Positions 16,568 to 24,284 of a DNA stretch of 40,186 nucleotides are shown piece by piece. The stretch is taken from assembly GCA_030827515.1 (NCBI GenBank), contig JAUREI010000014.1:1-40186 (forward strand), in the 5' to 3' direction. The number at the start of each line of letters is the position of its first letter. Within the stretch, counting starts at the first letter, position 1. The notes beneath the pieces are model-generated. The model did no database searches. It saw only the letters and a program-made list of their open reading frames with translations, and was not told the origin of the DNA. The DNA comes from Prosthecobacter sp. (GTDB lineage: Bacteria > Verrucomicrobiota > Verrucomicrobiia > Verrucomicrobiales > Verrucomicrobiaceae). A program made the position numbers and the translations under genes.

Positions 16568-18601
16568 ATGCCAGTCCTTCCACTCTGCCTGTTCACCCTC
16601 CTGACCGCCCTCGCCCTTGAGGCGGCGGACATTCCGCTGTCCCACGGCCCGCACCGTGACCTCGTGCTGAAACCGGAACCGGAAGGCGTGCTGGCGGTCA
16701 CGCTGGGGGAAGGCCATCCGCACTTCTGGACCGCCGTGGTCCCGGCCGGCTATGATCCGAAACGCGAGACCGTGCTGACGTTCGATGCCTTTGCCCCGTC
16801 CGGCCTCGACAGCGTCGTGTTGCGCTACCGTGTTGAAAGCGGCGACATGGCGGTCGCCGAAGTCCGGCAGATGGCCTTCAGCGAAACCTGGCAGCCCGTG
16901 GCGTTCGACCTCGGTCAGCTTGAAATCCAACCCGCCGCCGGTCATCCGGAGATGCGCTTTCACTTTGCCCTCAACGGCAAGCCCGGCACGGAACTGCGCC
17001 TGCGCGGGATTCGCCTGCGCGAACCCACCGCCGAGGAACGGCACCTGGCCGCGAACCGCGAGCGCCGGCAGGCGGAACGCGAGGCCGATGCCGCCGCCAT
17101 CCTGGCCGACCTGCGGAAGACCTATCCCGCCACCCTCGACACGGTGCATGTCGGCGCGGACCTCATCACGCTCACGGGCCAGAGTCCCGGAGCGGCGCGA
17201 CTGATCGGCATCGCCCCGGAAACGCCGTCGCACCTCGCGGACCCGAAGGCCGAAGCCGCTGCGGAAATTGTCCCGGACGCCCAGGGCCGTTTCCGCCTGG
17301 ACCTGCCGCGCCGAAGTCCCGAGGCGCCACCCGACCGCGCCCTCTGGCGCTGGCGTCTGGCCGATGGCGAGGGTCGCTGGCTGTCGGTCGCTCGATGGCC
17401 CACGGCCTATGGCCCCGCCGTTGGCCGCAAGCTGCCGAAGCTGAGCGCGCCGCACCCAAAAGGCATCGGCGTGCCGCCGCTGAACCGGGCCGATCATGAA
17501 CTCTTCGAACTCGGCCTGCGCCATGCGACGGTGAACATTCTCGTCACCGCCCTGTTGCGCGACACCCCCGCACCGGGTTGGCAGGCCTGGGAGTTTGAGG
17601 GGAAGACCTGGTATCGCAACGAGCGCGCCCTGCAGGGGCACGACACCACCCTGCGCCTGCTCGCGCAAAACGACATCATCGTCAGCGCCATCCTGCTCGT
17701 TCCCAACAGTCGCCAACCCGACGGCACACCCCACAGCGCCCTTGTTCATCCCGAGGCCGAAGTGCGCGGCATTTACTCAATTCCCAACCTGACCCGCGAA
17801 CACGGCGCGCGGTTTTACCGCGCCGCCCTGCATCTGATGGCCGAACGCTGGTCGCAAAAGGACGGACCCCGCGTCAGCAACTGGATCCTGCACAACGAGA
17901 TCGACCAGGCCGCCACCTGGACCAACATGGGCGACCAGCCGCTGGCCCGCTATCTGGAAACCTACCTGCGCAGCGCCCGCCTCACCCATCACACCGCGCG
18001 CCTGTTCGATCCGCATGCCCGCGTCTTTGTATCGCTCACCCATCACTGGGCCAAAAAAAGCAGCGGCAGCGGCACCTACATCGTGCGCGAGGTGCTTGAG
18101 CATTTCGCCGAGATGGCAAGGACCGAGGGTGACTTCGAGTGGGGGGTCGCCTATCACCCCTACCCGCGCGACCTGCGCAATCCCGACGCCTGGAAGGACG
18201 AGGACCTGACCCACGACTTTGACACGCCCTACATCACCCCGCGCAACATCGCCGTGCTGCCGGCCTTTCTCGACCAGCCGCGGTTCCACTTTGAAGGCCG
18301 GCCTCGCGGCATCCTGCTCTCGGAACAGGGCTTCAACACGCCAACCCTCAGCGAAGCCGACCAGCGCCGCCAGGTCGCCGGCCTGATTTACATGTTCCGC
18401 CAGATCCGCCCGTTGAAAACCATCGAGGCCTTCCACCTGCACCGCTATCATGACATGCCGGAACAGGAGGGTGGACTGCGCCTCGGCATCATCACCGAGA
18501 CCGGCGCCCACAAGCTCGGCTGGGAGGCCTACAAGGCCATCGGCACCGACCGCGAAGCCGAGTTCGACCGCATCGCCGACGAGGTCATGCGGGAACCCTA
18601 A
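16568..18601 (+). CDS. Secreted DUF5722 protein, putative clan GH-A glycoside hydrolase
   Basis: This 677-residue secreted protein has a signal peptide (MPVLPLCLFTLLTALALEAA). Residues from about 25 to 175 form a beta-rich, carbohydrate-binding-like region. A charged helix (AEERHLAANRERRQAEREAD) and a second beta domain follow. From about residue 300 comes the DUF5722 domain, which I recognise by its KGIGVPPLN start and which reads like a TIM barrel. Two glutamates have GH-A-like contexts: HNEID with Glu at about 444 (acid/base candidate) and LLSEQGFNT with Glu at about 586 (nucleophile candidate). A WGVAYHPYP segment lies between them. The catalytic assignment is inference. It is divergent from the iduronate-2-sulfatase-like gene and therefore probably acts on the same sulfated glycan. 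An ATG at 16550 is an alternative start. Confidence 0.82.
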   Translation: MPVLPLCLFTLLTALALEAADIPLSHGPHRDLVLKPEPEGVLAVTLGEGHPHFWTAVVPAGYDPKRETVLTFDAFAPSGLDSVVLRYRVESGDMAVAEVRQMAFSETWQPVAFDLGQLEIQPAAGHPEMRFHFALNGKPGTELRLRGIRLREPTAEERHLAANRERRQAEREADAAAILADLRKTYPATLDTVHVGADLITLTGQSPGAARLIGIAPETPSHLADPKAEAAAEIVPDAQGRFRLDLPRRSPEAPPDRALWRWRLADGEGRWLSVARWPTAYGPAVGRKLPKLSAPHPKGIGVPPLNRADHELFELGLRHATVNILVTALLRDTPAPGWQAWEFEGKTWYRNERALQGHDTTLRLLAQNDIIVSAILLVPNSRQPDGTPHSALVHPEAEVRGIYSIPNLTREHGARFYRAALHLMAERWSQKDGPRVSNWILHNEIDQAATWTNMGDQPLARYLETYLRSARLTHHTARLFDPHARVFVSLTHHWAKKSSGSGTYIVREVLEHFAEMARTEGDFEWGVAYHPYPRDLRNPDAWKDEDLTHDFDTPYITPRNIAVLPAFLDQPRFHFEGRPRGILLSEQGFNTPTLSEADQRRQVAGLIYMFRQIRPLKTIEAFHLHRYHDMPEQEGGLRLGIITETGAHKLGWEAYKAIGTDREAEFDRIADEVMREP

Positions 18602-18602
18602 C

Positions 18603-18629
18603 CGTTCCCGTTTCCCGTTTCCCGCTTCC
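18603..18629 (+). repeat. Degenerate 7-bp tandem repeat
   Basis: Immediately after the DUF5722 stop codon is CGTTCC, then CGTTTCC twice and CGCTTCC, i.e. about four copies of a 7-bp unit. It resembles the heptamer short tandem repeats seen between genes in several phyla. It shows no terminator structure. Confidence 0.7.
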
Positions 18630-18666
18630 CTCTTGTCCAACCGGTTTCGTTCGGTCAGGTTGTGGG

Positions 18667-18915
18667 ATGAACCGCTGGGCCGTTCTGTCGATCTTTCTCC
18701 TGGCCGCCACCCTTGTGTCGGCTGTCGACACCGCCCTGGAAGCCCATTCCGGCGTCGCCGTGCTGCACACGAAGACGAGAGTCCTGACCGAAGTTCGCGG
18801 AACGCCGCAGGGGCACTACAACAACTTCATGGCCTGGCAGATCCTTCGCACCCTCCTTCTCGCCGGCGGCTTTGGATGCAGCCTGCGATTCTGGCGCGCC
18901 ATGAAGACCCTCTGA
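18667..18915 (+). CDS. Small putative membrane/exported protein (82 aa)
   Basis: This small ORF encodes 82 residues. The N-terminus (MNRWAVLSIFLLAATLVSAVD) reads as a signal peptide or first transmembrane helix. A polar middle (HSGVAVLHTKTRVLTEVRG) leads to a second hydrophobic stretch (MAWQILRTLLLAGGFGCSL) and a short basic end. It is the only good frame in the 335-bp gap between the DUF5722 stop and the convergent sulfatase stop. I do not recognise a family. It follows the DUF5722 gene by 65 bp on the same strand, with a heptamer repeat between them. The start is the only ATG that gives the hydrophobic N-terminus. It could be spurious, but the signal-like start at a sensible position argues that it is real. 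Confidence 0.5.
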   Translation: MNRWAVLSIFLLAATLVSAVDTALEAHSGVAVLHTKTRVLTEVRGTPQGHYNNFMAWQILRTLLLAGGFGCSLRFWRAMKTL

Positions 18916-18936
18916 ACCACCGGATCGGAACCGTCA

Positions 18937-20349
18937 TCAGCCCTTCTTCTTTTTCTTTGGCGCCGGCGGCGGTTCGGTGAGTGAAGGACCGTTGTCCTGT
19001 GGCATCGACGCGTTCCATTCACGGGCGAGGCGGGTCAGGCGGGCAACAACGTCGGGTTGGCGTTCGGCAAGGTTGTCGGCCTCGCCAGGATCACGGTTCA
19101 GGTCATAGAGTTCGGGACGGCCTCCATCGAAGTCGCACAGCAGTTTCCAGTGACCCTCGCGCACGGCGAGATCGGGCAGTGGCCCGGCCCCGTAGGCATA
19201 CTTGCGATCGGGCGGCCGGCGCCAGAAAAGCGGTGCACGCCGCGAGCCTTCCTCCCGACCGAGCAGGGTTGGCGCAAGATTTTCGCCATCGAAGGAGGCC
19301 TCCGTTTTGACCCCGGCGAGGGCGAGCAACGAAGGTGCCAGGTCGAAGGCGGCGAACACCGAGGTTTGATTCACGATCCCCGCCTTCTCCGCGGCCATCA
19401 GGCCGGGCCCCCAGACCACCAGCGGCGAACGGATGCCACCTTCCAGGAGGGTGGCCTTGTGGCCGCGCAAGGGACCGCCGCTGCCGACCCCGTTTTCGTG
19501 ACCGTTGTCCGAGCAGACGAGGATGAGCGTGTTGTCGCGGAGCGTGGGTTCGGCACGGATGTGGTCAAACAACCGCCCCAACCGACGGTCCATCTCCTCC
19601 AGCACGGAGAGATACAACCGCCGCTTGCTACCATCGCCCCAGCGGTCGACACGCGGCCACCACGGGCCATGCACGTCGTCGGGCCAGAGGTTCACGTAAA
19701 ACGGCTTCCCTGCGGCGGTGGCGCGCTTGATGAAGGGGATGGCGGCATCGACAAAGCCGCCGGTGATCTCGCTGCGCTGCATCCAGACGACCGGACCGCC
19801 CAGGCGCTCGGCATCCTCCCAGATGCGCCCCGGCTCCGTGTCCCCGGGACGCAGGGTGAGCGGCAGCAGCTTGGGGCCCATGCCCTCAAAGTTGGTCAGG
19901 CTTTCGTCAAAGCCGTAGGCGCTGATGGGCGGCGCGTCGTCGACATCGCGCTGGCCGCCGAGGTGCCATTTGCCGAAGTGCCCCGTGGCGTAGCCGCCGC
20001 CCTGCAACAGACGCGCCAGGGTGGTCGCGTTCGGGTCCAGCCACTGGGCCACGCCGCGGCGGGTGTTGTCCTCCCGGTTGTTGAGGTAGGAGGTGATCTT
20101 CCAGCGCTGCGGATACTGGCCCGTGCTGAGGGCGCAGCGCGAGGGCGAACAGATCGGTGAGTTGACGTAAAACTGCTCGAAGCGACGCCCTTCCGCCGCC
20201 AAACGGTCAATGTTCGGCGTCTTTGCCTCGCGATTGCCGAAGCAGGAGAAGTCGGCCCAGCCCATGTCGTCGATGAACACGACCACGAAGTTCGGCGGCG
20301 TGGCTGCGGCGGCGCCGGCCAGGAGAAAAAGAAACAGCAGGGATTTCAT
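18937..20349 (-). CDS. Secreted arylsulfatase, N-acetylgalactosamine-6-sulfatase-like
   Basis: This 470-residue secreted sulfatase has a signal peptide (MKSLLFLFLLAGAAAA). FVVVFIDDMGWADFSCFG carries the metal-binding Asp pair, and the formylglycine core is CSPSR with Cys at about 67, followed by CALSTGQYP. Family motifs follow: TGHFGKWHLGG with the active-site Lys/His, LVCSDNGHENG, GHKATLLEGGIRSPL and the C-terminal ELYDLNRDPGEADNLAE. The pattern is that of GALNS/arylsulfatase A-type enzymes; the exact sulfate position on the sugar cannot be read from sequence. The protein ends in PPPAPKKKKKG. Its ATG overlaps the stop of the upstream sulfatase as ATGA, so translation is probably coupled and the two enzymes are made together. 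Confidence 0.9.
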   Translation of the reverse strand: MKSLLFLFLLAGAAAATPPNFVVVFIDDMGWADFSCFGNREAKTPNIDRLAAEGRRFEQFYVNSPICSPSRCALSTGQYPQRWKITSYLNNREDNTRRGVAQWLDPNATTLARLLQGGGYATGHFGKWHLGGQRDVDDAPPISAYGFDESLTNFEGMGPKLLPLTLRPGDTEPGRIWEDAERLGGPVVWMQRSEITGGFVDAAIPFIKRATAAGKPFYVNLWPDDVHGPWWPRVDRWGDGSKRRLYLSVLEEMDRRLGRLFDHIRAEPTLRDNTLILVCSDNGHENGVGSGGPLRGHKATLLEGGIRSPLVVWGPGLMAAEKAGIVNQTSVFAAFDLAPSLLALAGVKTEASFDGENLAPTLLGREEGSRRAPLFWRRPPDRKYAYGAGPLPDLAVREGHWKLLCDFDGGRPELYDLNRDPGEADNLAERQPDVVARLTRLAREWNASMPQDNGPSLTEPPPAPKKKKKG

Positions 20350-21728
20350 GGGGGGGTGATGATCCAGTCCTTGGGCGCACGGAAACCCTCGCGCCCCTCG
20401 TCATAACGGCCAACGCCGGGTTGGTGCCAGCTGCCAAACTCGCGAAGGGCGGTGTGCAGATCCCTCACACGCTGCGCTTCGGTCGCTCGAAGATCCCGCG
20501 TTTCGCCGGGATCGCTTTCGAGGTCGTAAAGCTCCAGCACGGGCGGCCTGGCCGGGGCCTCCGCAAAGAAGTCGCCCTGGGCGACCAGCTTCCAGCGCCC
20601 CAGATGCACCGAGGCGTGGGCGTCCTCGTTTTGATGAAGGTAACTGAACCAGGGACGATCGGGCAGTTCGGCCCCGCCTCGCAGGGCCGGCAGGACATTG
20701 ATGCCGTCGGGGGATGGCAACTCCGCCGCGATGGGCACTCCGGCCGCGGCAAGCAGGGTCGGCAGGACATCGATGTATCCGATGCGACCCCCGAAGCTTC
20801 GTCCCCCGCCCAGACCTCCGGCTGGCCAGCGGATCGCGGCACAGACGCGGGTGCCTCCCTCGTGCACCGACAGCTTGCCACCCCGCCAGGGGCCGTTGCT
20901 GGCGCCGGCGCGTGGGATGCCCCCATTGTCACTGAAAAAGAGCACCAGCGTGTTGTCGGCATCCGGCCGCGCTTCGACGGCGGCGAGGATGCGGCCAACG
21001 TTCTGGTCGAGCGACTCGATCATGGCGGCGTAGGCGCGGCGCTCGGGGCGCTTGAACCGGGTCTGCTTTTGCATCGCCTCGGCCGGCGCCTGATAGGGGG
21101 AATGAGGCGCGGTGAACGGCACGTAAAGCAGCCAGGGCTGCCCGGTGGGCGAGGCCTCAATGAAGCGCACCGCGTGTTCGCCGATGAGGTCGGTCGTGTA
21201 GCCCGGCTCGCGCACCGTTTCACGGTTGTGATGCCAGTCGGTCTCGCCGTCGCGCTCGCGGGTGAAGTAATCCACCGCGCCGTTGTAGCAGCCGACGAAG
21301 TGCGTGAAGCCGTGGTGCAGCGGGTGGTGAACCTGGCGGGAATGCCCGAGATGCCATTTGCCGATGATGCCACGACGTTCGTAGCCGGCTCCGGACAGGC
21401 GCTCCGGCAGGGTGGCCTCGCTGTGCGGCAGGCCGTGGGCGGACCACGGTGGAACGACGGCGCGCATGAGTCCGAAGCGCAGTGGCCAGCGTCCGGTGAG
21501 CAGGCCGGCCCGGGTGGGCGAACACATGGGGCAGGCGCGGAAATCCGTGAGCTTGACCCCCGTGGCGGCAAGCCGGTCGAGTTGGGGCGTCGGGTAGTCT
21601 TGACCGCCGTTGAAGCCGACATCGGCCCAGCCGAGATCGTCGGCGAGCAGAATCAGGAGATTCGGCCGAGCCGACTCGGCACGGCCAAGAACCGGCAGCA
21701 GGAGCGCGATGAGGATCCACAGCTTCAC
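20346..21728 (-). CDS. Secreted arylsulfatase, arylsulfatase A/B-like
   Basis: This 460-residue secreted sulfatase begins with GTG at 21728, preceded by TAGGGT, and has a signal peptide (MKLWILIALLLPVLGRAESA). LLILLADDLGWADVGFNGG holds the metal Asp residues. The formylglycine core is CSPTR with Cys at about 69, followed by AGLLTGRWP. RGIIGKWHLGHS carries the active-site Lys/His, FFSDNGG is the second metal site, and GGKLSVHEGGTRV and ELYDLESDPGETRDL complete the family pattern. Unlike the other four sulfatases here it has no Lys-rich tail, ending in FRAPKDWIITPP. It is the first gene of a pair with the GALNS-like enzyme and lies divergent from waaA across 155 bp. It shares a leader with the iduronate-2-sulfatase-like gene. 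Confidence 0.9.
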   Translation of the reverse strand: MKLWILIALLLPVLGRAESARPNLLILLADDLGWADVGFNGGQDYPTPQLDRLAATGVKLTDFRACPMCSPTRAGLLTGRWPLRFGLMRAVVPPWSAHGLPHSEATLPERLSGAGYERRGIIGKWHLGHSRQVHHPLHHGFTHFVGCYNGAVDYFTRERDGETDWHHNRETVREPGYTTDLIGEHAVRFIEASPTGQPWLLYVPFTAPHSPYQAPAEAMQKQTRFKRPERRAYAAMIESLDQNVGRILAAVEARPDADNTLVLFFSDNGGIPRAGASNGPWRGGKLSVHEGGTRVCAAIRWPAGGLGGGRSFGGRIGYIDVLPTLLAAAGVPIAAELPSPDGINVLPALRGGAELPDRPWFSYLHQNEDAHASVHLGRWKLVAQGDFFAEAPARPPVLELYDLESDPGETRDLRATEAQRVRDLHTALREFGSWHQPGVGRYDEGREGFRAPKDWIITPP

Positions 21729-21738
21729 ACCCTACCAT

Positions 21739-21796
21739 GACGCGTTCGCGGCCCCCATGTTGCGAGCATGACGCACCGCCGCCTATCGATTTTCAA
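21739..21796 (-). promoter_or_regulatory. Conserved leader of the arylsulfatase pair
   Basis: On the minus strand, TTGAAAATCGATAGGCG (21780-21796), CAACATG (21756-21762) and AACGCGTC (21739-21746) match the leader at 16458-16517 block for block, with the same 10 bp between CAACATG and ACGCGT. ACGCGT starts 12 bp upstream of the GTG start. The rest of the 155-bp spacer to waaA shows no gene. Confidence 0.45.
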
Positions 21797-21883
21797 CCGG
21801 TCAGCCAGGGATTGGACCCGCGCAGGCGGCAACGCCTTCCCCCTTGACCCGCGCGCCATGTCCCCTGACTGCTTGGGGCTTCC

Positions 21884-23215
21884 ATGCGTCTGAGTCTGTT
21901 GCTATACAACCTCCTGCTGCCTGTCGCCCTGCTGCTCATGCTGCCTTCGGCGCTGGCCAAGCTGCGCCGCCGCGGTGGCCGCTGGCAGGATCTGGCCCAG
22001 CGCTTCGGCCGACTCAGCCCGGCCCAACGGGCGGCGCTCGATGCCCTGCCGGCACGCCGGTTCTGGATGCACGCGGTCAGCGTCGGCGAGGTTGGCATCG
22101 CCACCAAGCTGATCCCGCTTCTGCTCGAACGCGATACCGGTCTCGGCATCATGCTGACCACGACCACGCCGACCGGCCACGCCCTGGCGTCCGACTTCGC
22201 CGCGCGACACCCGGGCCGGGTGGTCGTGCTCTATTCACCGGTCGATCTGCCCTGGCTGGGCTCCTGGCCGCTGCGCGTGGCAGGGCCCGGGCAGTTGGTG
22301 CTGATCGAGGCGGAACTCTGGCCCAACCTGGTACGGTCGGCCAAACGCCGTGGCCTTCGCCTCAGTCTGGTCAACGCCCGCCTGTCGGCACGTTCCGAGC
22401 GGCGCTTCCAGCGCTTCGGCTTTTTCATCCGGCCCGTCTTCGGCCTGCTCGACCTCGTGCTGGTTCAGGAGGAAACCGACCGCGGGCGCTTTGCCGCGCT
22501 GGGCGTCGATCCGGCACGCATCCACCGCAGCGGCAGCATCAAGTTCGATCCCGCTGGTGCCGCAGCCGATCCCGCGCAGGTCGAGGCGCTCGCCGGAGTC
22601 CTTCGCTGCGGCGGCCTGCGCGAGGACCAGCCCGTGCTGCTGCTGGCCAGCACCCACCCGGGGGAGGAAGTCCTGCTCGCCGGTGTCTGGCAGCGCCTTC
22701 GCCTCCACCACGCCGACCTCGCCCTGATCGTCGTTCCGCGCCATGTCGAACGCGCCGATGCCATCGTGCGCGAGCTTGGGGAACTTGGCCTGACCGCCGT
22801 CAAGCGTTCGGGCGCCGACACGCCCGGATTCACCCTGCATGGCGGTGAGTCCGTCCTGCTGGTGGACAGCACCGGCGAGTTGCGAGCCTGGCAGTGCCTG
22901 GCCACTGCCGTGGTGGTCGGCAAAAGTTTTTTGGCGACGGGTGGCCAGAATCCGGCCGAGGCGGTCATGGCCGAGCGCCCCGTCCTGTTTGGACCGCACA
23001 TGGAAAACTTCGAGGCCCTCGTTGAACTGCTGCTGCGCGCCGGTGGTGCCGTGCAGGTGCCGGATGCCAAGGCACTCGAATCCCCCCTGAACGGCCTGCT
23101 GGCCGACAGCGTCCTGCGCGCCCGCCTCGGCGCCTCAGGGCGGACCGCCCTGCAGGCACATGCCGGAGCGGGTGGGACCAGCGCGGATTTCCTGCTCCGC
23201 CCCGGCGACGCCTGA
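21884..23215 (+). CDS. waaA: 3-deoxy-D-manno-octulosonic acid (Kdo) transferase
   Basis: WaaA (KdtA) transfers Kdo from CMP-Kdo to the lipid A precursor at the inner face of the cytoplasmic membrane. The 443-residue length is typical. An N-terminal membrane anchor (LSLLLYNLLLPVALLLMLP) precedes the GT-B fold. Family motifs are WMHAVSVGEVGIA near residue 60-72 with the putative catalytic Glu, LIEAELWPNL near 140, LVNARLSARSERR, GSIKFD, LLASTHPGEE near 255, and the CMP-binding VVGKSFLATGGQNPAEA followed by RPVLFGPHMENF. Together with lpxB at the right edge it shows an LPS-type outer membrane. The start is the ATG at 21884, just before the anchor. It lies divergent from the arylsulfatase pair and upstream of the tRNA gene. 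Confidence 0.95.
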   Translation: MRLSLLLYNLLLPVALLLMLPSALAKLRRRGGRWQDLAQRFGRLSPAQRAALDALPARRFWMHAVSVGEVGIATKLIPLLLERDTGLGIMLTTTTPTGHALASDFAARHPGRVVVLYSPVDLPWLGSWPLRVAGPGQLVLIEAELWPNLVRSAKRRGLRLSLVNARLSARSERRFQRFGFFIRPVFGLLDLVLVQEETDRGRFAALGVDPARIHRSGSIKFDPAGAAADPAQVEALAGVLRCGGLREDQPVLLLASTHPGEEVLLAGVWQRLRLHHADLALIVVPRHVERADAIVRELGELGLTAVKRSGADTPGFTLHGGESVLLVDSTGELRAWQCLATAVVVGKSFLATGGQNPAEAVMAERPVLFGPHMENFEALVELLLRAGGAVQVPDAKALESPLNGLLADSVLRARLGASGRTALQAHAGAGGTSADFLLRPGDA

Positions 23216-23376
23216 GCCTGTTTTCCGAATCGCAGGGCTGCGCCAAGGCCACATCTGCCGGTCACTTTCGCTGGCTGCGGGGCGGGTAGCCCGGCGGGGT
23301 TGCGCAACGGGAGAATTTTGCATCTTTTTCAGTTGCACACGCGGCGGGATGAGGCACTGTCACGGCCCGCTTACAC
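23216..23376 (+). other. 161-bp intergenic stretch upstream of tRNA-Glu
   Basis: No gene is seen. It must hold the tRNA promoter. A TTGCAC lies at about 23334, but no convincing -10 follows at the right spacing, so I do not call a promoter. Confidence 0.4.
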
Positions 23377-23448
23377 GACCCCTTCGTCTAGCGGTTAGGA
23401 CACATCCCTTTCACGGATGCGACACGGGTTCGAGTCCCGTAGGGGTCG
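23377..23448 (+). tRNA. tRNA-Glu (anticodon UUC)
   Basis: The cloverleaf is complete. The acceptor stem GACCCCT (23377-23383) pairs with AGGGGTC (23441-23447), the D-arm contains TAGCGGTTAGGA, the anticodon stem is CATCC/GGATG with loop CTTTCAC and anticodon TTC at 23410-23412, and the T-arm is CGGGTTCGAGTCCCG. A G discriminator (23448) is followed by a genomically encoded CCA (23449-23451). It decodes GAA/GAG. Confidence 0.97.
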
Positions 23449-23453
23449 CCACT

Positions 23454-23480
23454 CACCCGCCACTTGGCGGGTGTTTTTGT
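23454..23480 (+). terminator. Rho-independent terminator of tRNA-Glu
   Basis: CACCCGCC (23454-23461), an ACTT loop and GGCGGGTG (23466-23473) are followed by TTTTTGTTT. The hairpin begins 3 bp after the encoded CCA. Its T-tract runs up to the stop codon of the convergent sigma-factor gene. Confidence 0.92.
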
Positions 23481-23481
23481 T

Positions 23482-24186
23482 TCAGGCCGCGGAATCCGAA
23501 TCGCCGAGATGGGCGGCAAGCTGGCGGCGCAACTCGTGGCGCGCCCGGAACAGCAGGCTTTTCAGGGCCGGCAGGGAGAGTCCGAGAATGTCACAGATCT
23601 GCTCATACGGCATCTCCTCGTGGCGGCGCAGGATGACGGCCATGCGCTGTTTTTCCGGCAGGGCGGCGATGGCGCGGTCGAGCGCCTGCTCCAGCTCCGT
23701 CTGCTGGCTGATTTCATCGGGTGAAGGCGCCGTCTGGTCGACAAACTGGCGCGGCGGATCATCGTCGTGCTCCCCTTCCAGCGGCACTTCCTGGCGGCGG
23801 ACGCGGCGGCGGGTCTCGTTGAAGACGAGGTTGCGCAGGATGGTGAACAGCCAGGTCGTGAACTTGGCGGTTGGCTCGTAGCGCGGAGCGCTCTTCCAGA
23901 CACGCAGAAAAACCTGCTGGGCGATGTCGTGGGCGTCGTCGAGGTTGCCGAGCATGCGGGCGGCGGCGCCGATGACCGTGTTCTGGTGCAGTTCGACGAG
24001 CTGCTCGAAGGCACGCATGTCGCCCTCGCGGACCCGGCACATAAGACGAACGTTCTCATCGTCGTTGGCAAACGCACTGAGCGCCACCTCCGGCGGGGAG
24101 GCGGCAGCGGGCGGCGAGGGTTGGGTCCACTCCGGTTCCGGCATGAGGTAGGCGGGCAACAGCCCCGCCACGCTAGCGTTGCTCAT
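23482..24186 (-). CDS. RNA polymerase sigma factor, sigma-70 family (ECF-type)
   Basis: This roughly 234-residue sigma factor has regions 2 and 4 only. Region 2 covers about residues 48-125: GDMRAFEQLVELHQNTV, then DDAHDIAQQVFLRVWKS (the 2.2 core-binding helix), then FTTWLFTILRNLVFNETRR. An acidic linker follows (EGEHDDDPPRQF). Region 4 spans about 175-225: ALPEKQRMAVILRRHEEMPYEQICDILGLSLPALKSLLFRARHEL, split by the helix-turn-helix. An N-terminal stretch of about 45 Pro/Ala-rich residues is unusual for the class. No anti-sigma factor is adjacent. The ATG at 24186 was chosen; 24195 or one at the MPEPEW codon are alternatives. It is divergent from the PIG-L gene, with about 100 bp between starts. 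Its stimulus cannot be inferred. Confidence 0.9.
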   Translation of the reverse strand: MSNASVAGLLPAYLMPEPEWTQPSPPAAASPPEVALSAFANDDENVRLMCRVREGDMRAFEQLVELHQNTVIGAAARMLGNLDDAHDIAQQVFLRVWKSAPRYEPTAKFTTWLFTILRNLVFNETRRRVRRQEVPLEGEHDDDPPRQFVDQTAPSPDEISQQTELEQALDRAIAALPEKQRMAVILRRHEEMPYEQICDILGLSLPALKSLLFRARHELRRQLAAHLGDSDSAA

Positions 24187-24284
24187 GCCCGTCATCAACC
24201 ACGCCCGGGACGGGCGGTTGCGCAAGTGCGCGTTCTTTTTCTGGCCCGTTGCACCCAACCCGAGTCTGTGCTTGTTCAGCAGCC

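Noticed and set aside
13432-16604. Two long plus-strand frames opposite the first two sulfatases
   Set aside because: The sulfatase genes on the minus strand carry signal peptides and complete active sites. The plus-strand products are shadow translations.
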